A stretch of DNA of 64,000 nucleotides from Akkermansiaceae bacterium. Lineage in GTDB: Bacteria > Verrucomicrobiota > Verrucomicrobiia > Verrucomicrobiales > Akkermansiaceae. Of the stretch, positions 38,332 through 46,065 are shown piece by piece. Made by a program: the position numbers and the translations under genes. Below the pieces are notes generated by a model that was not told the DNA's origin, ran no database searches, and was given only the letters and a program-made list of their open reading frames with translations. The stretch is taken from assembly GCA_024233135.1 (NCBI GenBank), contig JACKPZ010000003.1, positions 124,001 through 188,000 of the forward strand, in the 5' to 3' direction. Positions within the stretch are counted from its first letter, which is position 1. Each line of letters begins with the position of its first letter.

Positions 38332-38841
38332 ATGGCCATCGAGAATTTCGGCGAGTTTTCCCCATCCATCCACGAAACGGCGTTCGTCGCGGCGAGCGCC
38401 GATGTGATCGGCCGGGTGACACTGCATGAGGAATCCAGCGTGTTCTATCAAGCGACCCTACGCGGCGACATCAACGAGATCGTCATCGGCCCGCGCTCGA
38501 ACATCCAGGACAACGTCGTCGTCCACTTGGCCGACAATTATGGCTGCTACGTCGGCGAACTCGTCACCGTAGGCCACTCCGCCATCTTGCACGCCTGCAC
38601 GGTCAAAGACGAGGTGCTCGTCGGCATGGGGGCGATCGTTCTCGATGGCGCGGTGATCGGCGAGCGCTCGGTGATCGGCGCGGGTGCGCTGGTGACGGGT
38701 GGCACGGAGATTCCGCCCGGTTCGCTGGTGCTCGGCTCTCCCGCCAAGGTGGTGCGCAAACTGAGTGCGGAGGAGCAGGCGAAAGTAAAAGGCTGGGCGG
38801 AGAAATACGTGCGCGTGTCGCGTGAGTTCCTGAATCGCTGA
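38332..38841 (+). CDS. Gamma carbonic anhydrase family protein
   Basis: 169 residues, left-handed beta-helix of hexapeptide repeats. The metal-binding histidines lie in NIQDNVVVHLAD and VGHSAILHACTV, with VLGSPAKVVRKLS after the helix, the pattern of the YrdA/PaaY/CaiE gamma carbonic anhydrase group. Activity as carbonic anhydrase is not assured for this subgroup. ATG at 38332 begins MAIENFGEF; the 136 upstream codons in frame are antisense to the small membrane protein and not counted. Cytoplasmic trimer by analogy. Confidence 0.9.
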   Translation: MAIENFGEFSPSIHETAFVAASADVIGRVTLHEESSVFYQATLRGDINEIVIGPRSNIQDNVVVHLADNYGCYVGELVTVGHSAILHACTVKDEVLVGMGAIVLDGAVIGERSVIGAGALVTGGTEIPPGSLVLGSPAKVVRKLSAEEQAKVKGWAEKYVRVSREFLNR

Positions 38842-38882
38842 GGAGGGCCGCGGGCAGAGGGAAGAACAAACGGGAGCGTTTG

Positions 38883-38912
38883 AATACCGTCCGGTATTTA
38901 ATTTTTCTTTAA
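38883..38912 (+). terminator. Perfect inverted repeat AATACCG-TC-CGGTATT with T-rich tail
   Basis: Seven-bp perfect palindrome around TC at 38883-38898, followed by TTAATTTTTCTTT. It lies 41 nt after the carbonic anhydrase stop, so a terminator is likely, but it is also 95 nt before the PEP-CTERM gene and could be an operator for it. Confidence 0.5.
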
Positions 38913-38993
38913 TTTCCGCCTCACCTAACTAGTTTCCCCGGATTCCGTCCGGGCGGCAGATCGCGCGGGCGGGCTCTCCCCTTCCCCACCCCG

Positions 38994-39926
38994 ATGAAAA
39001 TGCGCCCGTATTGTTTCCTGATGTTCGCGATTCCCGCCGCGACGCATGCCGCCGTTTTGAACGTCACGCCCGGCGTGAACAACGTGCCGATCCAACAGGT
39101 CGTGTTCACGGTCAACGGCGGTGACGTCGTCCAGAACTCGCCGGCATCCGGAGTCACCGCGGTTGGAGACGGCGAGGTGTTTCTGAAGAGTCTCGAGGTG
39201 AATGACGGCGGCACGTCGGTCACGCTGGGGCATTTCAACATCGAGGGCTCGGAGGTGCGGAACGTGAACCCGGAGCTTGTTTCGATCTCCGGAACGCCGG
39301 GCACCGGCTTGCGGGGCCTCGGCGTGTTCGACAACGGTGTGGTCACCGCCTCCACCGCCGGGGCCTCGGCGTTCGGAAGCGCCTTGGCGGCCACGACGAC
39401 CAACACCGACCTGAGAAATTTCACCTACTACGATTTCCTGACCTCCACGCCCACCCAGGGGGTGCCCGACTACGACCTGCTCTTCATGCGGGCGATGAAA
39501 CCGGAGGACTACGTGATCGTCTCCGAGCGTTTCGGCAACACCTACTTCGAGATCACGCCTCTCAAGGAGGACGGCACGCCGTATGCGGGAGCGAACGTGC
39601 TGCGCTTCGGCGGTTCGACCACCGGGCCGGCCTACTCGGTGTATGACTGGAACTCCGGATACGCGGCGGCCGGCAGCCAACCGGACCAGGCGCAGGCGTT
39701 CTCGGTGGCTTCGGTGTCGAAATTCTTCGAAGGCACCGCGGTGACGCCGGGCCCGGTCTACGGATTCCGCATCGACAACGACGGCGAGGCGGACACCAAG
39801 ATTTTCGTCGTGGGTACCAATCCGTTCAGCGACAACCCCTACAACCCGCAGCTCGTTCCCGAGCCGTCGGCGTTTTTGCTCGGCGTCGGTTCCTTGCTCG
39901 GCGGTTTGTTTCGCAGGCGGCGCTGA
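38994..39926 (+). CDS. PEP-CTERM exported protein, hypothetical
   Basis: 310 residues. A signal peptide (about 1-19, AIPAATHAA) is followed by a beta-rich body containing VSERFGNTYFEITPLKEDGT and VYGFRIDNDGEADTKIFVVG. The sorting tail VPEPSAFLLGVGSLLGGLFR ends in arginines. It is an exosortase substrate by its C-terminus. The body was not assigned to a family. It is unrelated in sequence to the other PEP-CTERM protein at 21.7 kb apart from the tail. It is convergent with the following metallo-hydrolase, with 9 nt between stops. Confidence 0.86.
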   Translation: MKMRPYCFLMFAIPAATHAAVLNVTPGVNNVPIQQVVFTVNGGDVVQNSPASGVTAVGDGEVFLKSLEVNDGGTSVTLGHFNIEGSEVRNVNPELVSISGTPGTGLRGLGVFDNGVVTASTAGASAFGSALAATTTNTDLRNFTYYDFLTSTPTQGVPDYDLLFMRAMKPEDYVIVSERFGNTYFEITPLKEDGTPYAGANVLRFGGSTTGPAYSVYDWNSGYAAAGSQPDQAQAFSVASVSKFFEGTAVTPGPVYGFRIDNDGEADTKIFVVGTNPFSDNPYNPQLVPEPSAFLLGVGSLLGGLFRRRR

Positions 39927-39935
39927 GCGCCCCGA

Positions 39936-40718
39936 TCAAAGAAACGGATTGTGGGCGCGTTCCTCACCGAGCGTCGTGCCCGGTCCGTGCCCCGTCAGCA
40001 ACACGGTCTCGTCCGGCATGGGATCGAGAACGGCATGGATGTTGGCGAGGGCTTTCTGATAGATCCCGGGCGTCGGACAGCCGCCGATCGACCCCGCGAA
40101 GACGGCGTCTCCCACGGCAAGCACCGGGACACCGAGGCCGTCGATCTGGAAACCGAGCGCGGGCACCGCGTGTCCGGACAAATCCACCGCACCGACGGTG
40201 AGGGCATGGCTGAAGGTGCACTCGCCCGGTTTCATCGGCAGGGCGTCCGGGATGTCCGCGCTGAAGACGGAAACTCCGGCGGCGACCAACTTCTGAACCC
40301 CACCGGTATGATCGCGGTGGGAATGCGTGATGAAGACCTTGCCGGGAAGATGCACCCCGCGGCGCTCGAGCGCCCGCAGGAGGTCCGCCGCCGCGTATCC
40401 CGCGTCGATCAACAACGCGGCGCGGCCGTGGCGGACCAGCCACACGTTCACATGGTCCTGGCCGAAGGGCAGCACGATCCGCTCGATCCACGGCAGGTCG
40501 AACGCCGCAGGAACAAACTCCGGATGCGAGGCGAAGGCGGATGCGCGCAGGCCGAGAGCCGGCGCAAGCTTCTCCGCCACCTCCTTGGAAAACCGTCCGC
40601 GCAGCAAGCTGAGCACGTCGGTTTCCTCGAGACCCGCCGCCTCCGCGGCTTCCGTGGGCGCAAGACCGTTGCCGACAAGAGCCTTGCGCAACACATGCGT
40701 GAAGTCGTCCTCTAACAT
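39936..40718 (-). CDS. MBL-fold hydrolase with N-terminal helix-turn-helix-like domain
   Basis: 260 residues. Residues about 60-260 form a glyoxalase II-like metallo-beta-lactamase domain with THSHRDHTGG, GHAVPALGFQIDG, VLAVGDAVFAGSIGG and LLTGHGPGTTLGEE. Residues 1-58 (GLAPTEAAEAAGLEETDVLS then EVAEKLAPALGL) look like a small helix-turn-helix or XRE-like unit, unusual for this fold. ATG at 40718 uses the rare TTA codon next (MLEDD). Substrate unknown. Confidence 0.82.
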   Translation of the reverse strand: MLEDDFTHVLRKALVGNGLAPTEAAEAAGLEETDVLSLLRGRFSKEVAEKLAPALGLRASAFASHPEFVPAAFDLPWIERIVLPFGQDHVNVWLVRHGRAALLIDAGYAAADLLRALERRGVHLPGKVFITHSHRDHTGGVQKLVAAGVSVFSADIPDALPMKPGECTFSHALTVGAVDLSGHAVPALGFQIDGLGVPVLAVGDAVFAGSIGGCPTPGIYQKALANIHAVLDPMPDETVLLTGHGPGTTLGEERAHNPFL

Positions 40719-40766
40719 GCCCGGGCAGGATACACGGCCCGCCGGACGATGCCAAGCAACGATGAT

Positions 40767-42053
40767 TCAGCGGCTGCGATAGTAACCGTCCGGATTGTAG
40801 AGGAAATAGACGTCCTTCGGCTCAAGACGGGGCAGCCACATGAACGGGCGGCCTTCGTCATCGACCTGCTCGCCGTAGACGCCTTTCCTGACGGCAGCCG
40901 CCGCGGACGCCGAGGCCTTCACATCGGGGTCCTGGGTGAACGAGGTTTCCTCGATGCCTTGGACGATGTGGTTCACCCACTTGAGTTTGGCGGCGTCCTC
41001 GGCGAATTCGCTCCAATCGCCGCTGGTGGAGTGCTGGTACATCTCCTTGATGAACTCGTCGGTGCTGACGCCCATCTTGTCGGCAACCGGCGTGCCGAGG
41101 CGTTTCCACCAACGCTGGCTTTCCTCGTGGAATTCGCGCTGCTGGGTGAGGTTGAGGCGACCGAGAAGCTGCGAGCTGATCTGGTGGTGCAGGAGCACCG
41201 CGTTCGGGTAGGCGTAGGACTCGTGTGCGAGAGTGGTGATCGCGGCGGCCATCGAGGCAGCGAACGATTTCACCACGACGTGGACCTGCGCGTCGCTGGA
41301 CTCCATCGCCTTGAGGATGCGGTAGCCGGCCATCACCGAGCCACCCGGGCTCGAGTCGATGACGATGAAGATCGGCAGCTCGCGGTCCTTGTTGTTCCAG
41401 TAGTGGATGCGTTCGGTGATGTAGTCCGCCGTGTCGGTGGAAATCATTCCGTTGAGGGCGATGCGGCGGTCGGAGATGACCAGCGTGCCGTCCTCGCGGA
41501 GGGGATTCTTCAGATAAACCGGATCCGAGTTCGCATAGGCCGCGCGATCCTCCTTGGTCTCGATGCTCTTGATTTCGTTCTGGAGCCGGGTGATCTCAAG
41601 CGCCGCCTCGGTTTGGACGACCTTGAGATCGTTGGCGAGTTTCTCGGCGCGGGTCTTGGCGAGTTCGCCTTCGCGGGAAAGCCGCTCGCGCTCGGCGTCC
41701 ACATCGGCGAGTTCCTTTTTCAATTCGTCGTGGCGCTTGGCCGCATCGAAAGCCTGCCGCTCCGCCATCAGCTCGCGCTCCATCTTGAGGCGGGTGATCT
41801 CGGCGCGCATCGCGTTGGTTTCACGGGTGAGGCGCTCGGCTTCGAGCTTGTTCTCGACGGCGAGGGCTTCCTGCTCCTTGCGCTTTTGCTCGAGTTCGGG
41901 ATCGACGGAAGCGGAGACTGGCGCGGGTGTCGCGACCTCCGCGGTGATCTCCTCCACGACCGGGTTCGGGGTGTTGACGTTGGCGACCGTCTCGGCGGAA
42001 ACGCTGGCAGCGAGCGCGAGACCCAAAAAAGGTGAGAACGTTGCGGGCTTCAT
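40767..42053 (-). CDS. Exported ClpP/SDH-fold serine protease with coiled-coil
   Basis: 428 residues. A signal peptide (1-20, GLALAASVSA) precedes a Pro/Val linker and a long heptad-rich coiled coil (about 52-170). A ClpP-fold domain occupies about 190-370. The nucleophile is Ser267 in SFAASMAAAI, the histidine is His290 in AVLLHHQISS, and the oxyanion region is IDSSPGGSVMAGYRI, the catalytic layout of ClpP and its relatives. The third residue may be Asp346 (SGDWSEFAEDAAKL). Classic ClpP is cytoplasmic, so an exported homologue with a coiled coil is notable; relatives are the NfeD/SppA-like and membrane ClpP-class proteases. ATG at 42053 lies 11 nt after a 12-bp inverted repeat. The tatC operon is upstream. 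Confidence 0.86.
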   Translation of the reverse strand: MKPATFSPFLGLALAASVSAETVANVNTPNPVVEEITAEVATPAPVSASVDPELEQKRKEQEALAVENKLEAERLTRETNAMRAEITRLKMERELMAERQAFDAAKRHDELKKELADVDAERERLSREGELAKTRAEKLANDLKVVQTEAALEITRLQNEIKSIETKEDRAAYANSDPVYLKNPLREDGTLVISDRRIALNGMISTDTADYITERIHYWNNKDRELPIFIVIDSSPGGSVMAGYRILKAMESSDAQVHVVVKSFAASMAAAITTLAHESYAYPNAVLLHHQISSQLLGRLNLTQQREFHEESQRWWKRLGTPVADKMGVSTDEFIKEMYQHSTSGDWSEFAEDAAKLKWVNHIVQGIEETSFTQDPDVKASASAAAAVRKGVYGEQVDDEGRPFMWLPRLEPKDVYFLYNPDGYYRSR

Positions 42054-42063
42054 GTATCGCGAC

Positions 42064-42090
42064 CAAAACGGCACAACGTGTGCCGTTTTG
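42064..42090. promoter_or_regulatory. 12-bp perfect inverted repeat upstream of the ClpP-like gene
   Basis: CAAAACGGCACA (42064-42075) and TGTGCCGTTTTG (42079-42090) are perfect complements around ACG. On the minus strand the repeat sits between the stop of the unknown membrane gene and the ATG of the ClpP-like gene, ending 11 nt before that ATG. It could be an operator or an attenuator/terminator hairpin, or it could mask the ribosome site. No typical Shine-Dalgarno is visible between it and the ATG. Confidence 0.72.
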
Positions 42091-42160
42091 TCTAAAAGTT
42101 AGTTGGAATTTCCGCGCCTCCGAACCACCGCCACCCGCCGGGGCGGCATGGAAACACCAC

Positions 42161-43003
42161 TCACGATTGGCGTTTCGCCCGCAGTCCGATGAACACGATC
42201 GCCCCGGCGACCAACAGGAACAAACACGCGGCGAGGCCGAGCACGGTGAACAAACGGTTGCGCGCGGCATCGACCTTCTCGGGGCCGATCACGTCGGCGG
42301 GTTGCTCGCCCGGCACTTTTTCAAGCACCAGCTTCCCGTCCGCGAGCGACACCTTCGTCAGCTTCGCCATCGCCTTGCCGAGCACCGGGTCCGTCACGTA
42401 TCGCTCGGTGATGCGATACGGCGACATCTGGCCGGTGAACTCGTCCGGCACCTTCGCGCCGGGCACCTCGATCTCGTCGATCTGCAGAACGATCTCACGG
42501 CTCAAAAGCCCCGGCCGCGCGACGAGCGTTCCGTTCAAATAGCGCGCGTCGGAGGTCACCAGGCCGTTTTCGCCTTCACGGCTGAGCCGGGGTTTTCCGT
42601 TGAGCGGAAACGAAATCGCGATGCGCATCGCCTCGTCCCCGATCTCGGAGATCCGGAAGGTGCCTCGCAGTTCCTTGAACGGCTCGTAGGCGGCGATCGC
42701 TAGGTTCAGTTCCTCCGCATCGAGCGCGAGAGTGGCCTGCTTGTCGCCCGCCAGTTCCTGACGGAAACTTTCGAGCCGCTCGGCCAGCGCGTTCAATCGC
42801 GCCTCGCCGCCATCCAGCGTGCTGACCTCGATCGGCACCGGTTTCTCCGCCGTGAATTTCTCGATCTCGCCGAACTGGCGGAACAACGTGAGCACCGAGA
42901 AACCAATCAAAAACACCATCACCAGCAGGGCGGCGATCAGGATCGTGCAGCCCGCGAATGGCGAGCGCGCGCTGGGAGCGGTTGGCGGTTTCTCTTCGTT
43001 CAT
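42161..43003 (-). CDS. Unknown bitopic membrane protein downstream of tatC
   Basis: 280 residues. One N-terminal helix (CTILIAALLVMVFLIGFSVL, about 19-38), a mixed alpha/beta extracytoplasmic domain of about 200 residues and a C-terminal helix (VLGLAACLFLLVAGAIVFIG). No family recognised. It begins 9 nt after the tatC stop, so it is in the same transcript, and the ClpP-like gene follows at 107 nt across the inverted repeat. The position suggests an envelope or export function. Confidence 0.78.
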   Translation of the reverse strand: MNEEKPPTAPSARSPFAGCTILIAALLVMVFLIGFSVLTLFRQFGEIEKFTAEKPVPIEVSTLDGGEARLNALAERLESFRQELAGDKQATLALDAEELNLAIAAYEPFKELRGTFRISEIGDEAMRIAISFPLNGKPRLSREGENGLVTSDARYLNGTLVARPGLLSREIVLQIDEIEVPGAKVPDEFTGQMSPYRITERYVTDPVLGKAMAKLTKVSLADGKLVLEKVPGEQPADVIGPEKVDAARNRLFTVLGLAACLFLLVAGAIVFIGLRAKRQS

Positions 43004-43012
43004 GCGTGGGGC

Positions 43013-44338
43013 TCAGGGCTTCGGCGACTGGCCGGGGTCCTCGTCGGGATACGGATTCGGCTCCGTTTCGGACGAGACGTCGGGGTAATCGTAGCGCGGT
43101 TCATCCTCCGGCTTCCACCCGTCGTCGCCGGACTCTTCGGTTTCCTCGGCGTCGGTGGTTTCCTCATCCTCGGCCCCGCGCTCCGCCTGCCGGGCCTCCC
43201 ACAACGCTTCGCGCTCGGCGCGTTCGCGGGCTTCCTCCTCTTCGGCGCGACGGTTCTTGCGGCGGTCGAGCCACGCGAGCCAGATGCAGATCTCGTAGAG
43301 CACGATCATCGGCGCGGCCATCAACGTGAGCGTGAACACGTCCGGCGTGGGCGTCAGGATCGCGGCGGCGACGAAGATCGCGACGATCGCATACGAGCGC
43401 GTGCGGCTCATCGTTTCGTAGGTGAGCAGGCCGAGCTTCACCAGCACCATCACGATCACCGGAGTCTCGAAGGACAGCCCGAAAAGCAGCGTGAACTGCG
43501 TGGCGAACGAAATGTATTCGCCGATCCGCCAGTCGTTCGAAACCCCGAGACTTCCGCTCCATTCGTAGAAAAACTCAAGCGCCCGCGGCAGCACGATGAA
43601 ATAGGAGAACAGCACGCCCGCGATGAACAGTCCGAAACCCACCGCCATCGCCGGCCACATCACCTTCCGCTCGTGCGAGTGCAGGCCCGGCAGCACGAAC
43701 TGCAGCAGGAACATCAGCAGCAGTGGAAACGAAAGGATGATGCCGGCGAAGAACGACAACTTCATCGACAGCATGAAGGTTTCCGTCGGCTTGAGCGCGG
43801 ACATCAGCTTCAGGTTCCCGCGGTTGTCGATTTCCGGGCTCGGCGAGGTCTTCAGCAGGGCGGTCACCTGTTTTTTCAGGTCATCCGGCGCTTCAAGCGA
43901 CGTGATGAACTTCCCGCGCACGTCCTCCGGCAGCGCCAAGGCCGCGCGCAACAGGCCCGCAGCCCGCGCGTGAAAGGCCAGATCCGCATCATCGAGCGAG
44001 CGAAAGAACGCCTCGCGCTCCGATGGCGTCAGCGACGACGCCGCGTGTTCGATCTGCTTCGCCTTCTCCCACTGGTCCACATCCAGCGGCTTCGGCGCGT
44101 CGGCCGTTTTCTTCGGCAAGCGCGCCTCAAGCTGGGTCACCCACACTTGCTCGACCGGCCGCCGCAGCACTTCCATGAGCTGCTTTTGGAAGGTGAAACA
44201 GATGATCATCGAGATCAGCAGCGTGATCACCATCCGCGTGATCATGATCCGCAGGTCCTCGAGGTGTTCGAGGAAGGGTTTCTCATGGTCCGGGTGGGCT
44301 TTCTCCCGGAGATCGATGACTTTCCGCAGCAGGTTCAT
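43013..44338 (-). CDS. tatC: TatC with enlarged first periplasmic loop and acidic C-terminal tail
   Basis: 441 residues, against about 250 for typical TatC. The N-terminus FLEHLEDLRIMITRMVI matches the E-h-L-x-E-L-R block before TM1 (about 31-50). The loop after TM1 runs to about residue 182, where the conserved LKPTETFMLSMKLSFFAGI begins, so roughly 100 extra residues sit in a loop that is normally about 40-50 long. The remaining helices and conserved FSYFIVLPRALEFF, ISFATQFTLLFGLSFETPV and ILTPTPDVFTLTLMAAPM are normal. Residues about 358-441 form a charged tail of Glu/Arg repeats then Asp/Glu/Pro. TatC is the core receptor for twin-arginine export. No tatA or tatB is in the window. ATG at 44338 (MNLLRKVIDLRE). 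Confidence 0.93.
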   Translation of the reverse strand: MNLLRKVIDLREKAHPDHEKPFLEHLEDLRIMITRMVITLLISMIICFTFQKQLMEVLRRPVEQVWVTQLEARLPKKTADAPKPLDVDQWEKAKQIEHAASSLTPSEREAFFRSLDDADLAFHARAAGLLRAALALPEDVRGKFITSLEAPDDLKKQVTALLKTSPSPEIDNRGNLKLMSALKPTETFMLSMKLSFFAGIILSFPLLLMFLLQFVLPGLHSHERKVMWPAMAVGFGLFIAGVLFSYFIVLPRALEFFYEWSGSLGVSNDWRIGEYISFATQFTLLFGLSFETPVIVMVLVKLGLLTYETMSRTRSYAIVAIFVAAAILTPTPDVFTLTLMAAPMIVLYEICIWLAWLDRRKNRRAEEEEARERAEREALWEARQAERGAEDEETTDAEETEESGDDGWKPEDEPRYDYPDVSSETEPNPYPDEDPGQSPKP

Positions 44339-44415
44339 GCCGTTGGTGGGCCGGGATTCAACCCGCGCCCCCGGCCTACGGCAAGCACCGGGTCGCACTT
44401 TCGCGGCTGGACCGC

Positions 44416-46005
44416 TCAATCCCCCACGCTCACCCGCACGCGGACGTATCGCGCGCCGGCCGAAACCGGGATCCGCAGCGTGACTTCCTCGAAGCCCGCC
44501 ACCGCCGGCTCGAAGGGAGCGGCGTCCTCCACCGTCCCGGGCGGCGACGCCATGCTCCAGCCTCCGAGGGCCCCGGAGAACTCCGGCACCACCGACAAGC
44601 CGCGCGCCGCCGCATCCGTCCGCCGCGGGTACTTCACAACAAATTCCTCCGCCTCCATCTCCATCGCCGGACGAGGCGCGCGTCCGCCGGGTCCCACCGC
44701 CGTGGCGGACATCGGGTCTCCGCCAAACGCGAACTCCAGAAGGTTGCTCAGTCCATCGTGGTCCGGGTCCCCCTCGGCGCTGACGTCCGACGCGCCGGCG
44801 ATCCATGCGTCGAAGCTCTGGGCGATCGGAAGAGCGTCATCCATTTCCACCACTCCCGAATCGTGCCCGCCAACCACGGCGATCGCCACCGCCGACGCGT
44901 CCGGCACCGCATTCCATGCGATGGAAAGCTCCGCCGCCCCACTCGCGGCGATCCCGCCGCGGCGGCAGGTCCACTGCCCTGCGGCCTCCTCCTCACAGAT
45001 CCATCCCGCTCCCGAGACGGAGTCTGGTGCCGGTGAAATCGTGATCCCGATCTTCGTGTTGTGCGCATCCGACGGCCCGGCGTTTGGAAACGAAAGCGAA
45101 ACCGCCCCCGCCTGTCCGGGCACCAGTGTCCACGTCGGCGCGGCCGCACTCACCGCCGCACTCCCCGGATTCACCCGCCGCACGTGATATCCCTGCGGCT
45201 CCATCAACGCGTCCAATTTCGTTAGATAGGCCGGCATGAAGGCGATGTAATTCCGTTCCTTCTGCAGCGCCGGGAAATCGTCACGCCCGCTCGCCGTGCC
45301 GATGAGCACGGGTTCGCCCCCGACCATGACGAAGGCGGGCGCGCCGGAGTCGCCACCCCGATAGGAACACTCGCCCGCGGTACCTCCGCCGGTATCATAA
45401 TCGAAATACGCGAAACGCGTCGTGTCGAAACCGGGATCGTTCACCAACGTGTCAAAGCCGTCCACCGTCATGCCGCCCGCGGTGACGAAGCTGCCGAAGA
45501 CCACCATCGGCAGGTTCACGTAGTCACCCTCCGCCGGCAGGTTCAGGACGCGGAACGGCTGGATCCCGAGCGATTCATCCACCTCGGCATCGAGCGTGTA
45601 CACCGTGAGGTCCGTCCATTGCCACAGGTCGTTGACCACCGGCGAATGGCCCGAAAGCCCGAACAAATGCTGGTTTCCATCCCCACCGAGAAACGCGATC
45701 TGCCAATCCGCCCCGAGCGGATAGTGCGTGGCATAGATGATGTGGCGCGGCGAGATGAGCGCCATCTGGCGCGTCCAGTCCGTCGCGTGCGCCGGCCAGC
45801 CGATGGCATGAAACGCGTCCGCCGGGGATGCGAAGAACGATGGATTCGATGCCGGCGACTGCGGGTACACCGGCGCGCCCGGAAACGAGAGCAACCTGCG
45901 ATGGAGGTTCTGAGAAAAACCGCGGACCTGCAGCGCCTCCGCAGGAAGCACGAAAACCAGCGGAACAAGGCAAACAAACCAGAGGCCGGGGGGGAGCCGA
46001 TTCAT
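44416..46005 (-). CDS. Secreted trypsin-like serine protease
   Basis: 529 residues. A signal peptide (about 1-24, VFVLPAEALQ) precedes a chymotrypsin-fold domain. The histidine is in HIIYATHYPLG (equivalent to TAAHC), the aspartate probably in TLDAEVD, and the serine in CSYRGGDSGAPAFVMVGG with GTASGRD after it. The second half is beta-rich, with a calcium-binding-like DPDHDGLSNLLEFAFGGDP and a C-terminal domain similar in style to those ending other secreted proteins of these bacteria. There is no PEP-CTERM tail. It starts 60 nt after the CreD-like stop, perhaps in the same unit. Confidence 0.82.
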   Translation of the reverse strand: MNRLPPGLWFVCLVPLVFVLPAEALQVRGFSQNLHRRLLSFPGAPVYPQSPASNPSFFASPADAFHAIGWPAHATDWTRQMALISPRHIIYATHYPLGADWQIAFLGGDGNQHLFGLSGHSPVVNDLWQWTDLTVYTLDAEVDESLGIQPFRVLNLPAEGDYVNLPMVVFGSFVTAGGMTVDGFDTLVNDPGFDTTRFAYFDYDTGGGTAGECSYRGGDSGAPAFVMVGGEPVLIGTASGRDDFPALQKERNYIAFMPAYLTKLDALMEPQGYHVRRVNPGSAAVSAAAPTWTLVPGQAGAVSLSFPNAGPSDAHNTKIGITISPAPDSVSGAGWICEEEAAGQWTCRRGGIAASGAAELSIAWNAVPDASAVAIAVVGGHDSGVVEMDDALPIAQSFDAWIAGASDVSAEGDPDHDGLSNLLEFAFGGDPMSATAVGPGGRAPRPAMEMEAEEFVVKYPRRTDAAARGLSVVPEFSGALGGWSMASPPGTVEDAAPFEPAVAGFEEVTLRIPVSAGARYVRVRVSVGD

Positions 46006-46065
46006 GAAGCAGGGACGCTACGGAGTCCCTCCCACCCCGGGCAAGACAATTGCCAGCCCCTTTCA

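Noticed and set aside
44339..44372. tRNA 3'-end-like string on the minus strand (GGGTTGAATCCCGGCCCACCA)
   Set aside because: The T-arm-like and CCA-like bases are present, but no acceptor 5' strand, D arm or anticodon arm can be built upstream; it is explained by a GGCCGGG/CCCGGCC hairpin. Could be a relic but not supported.
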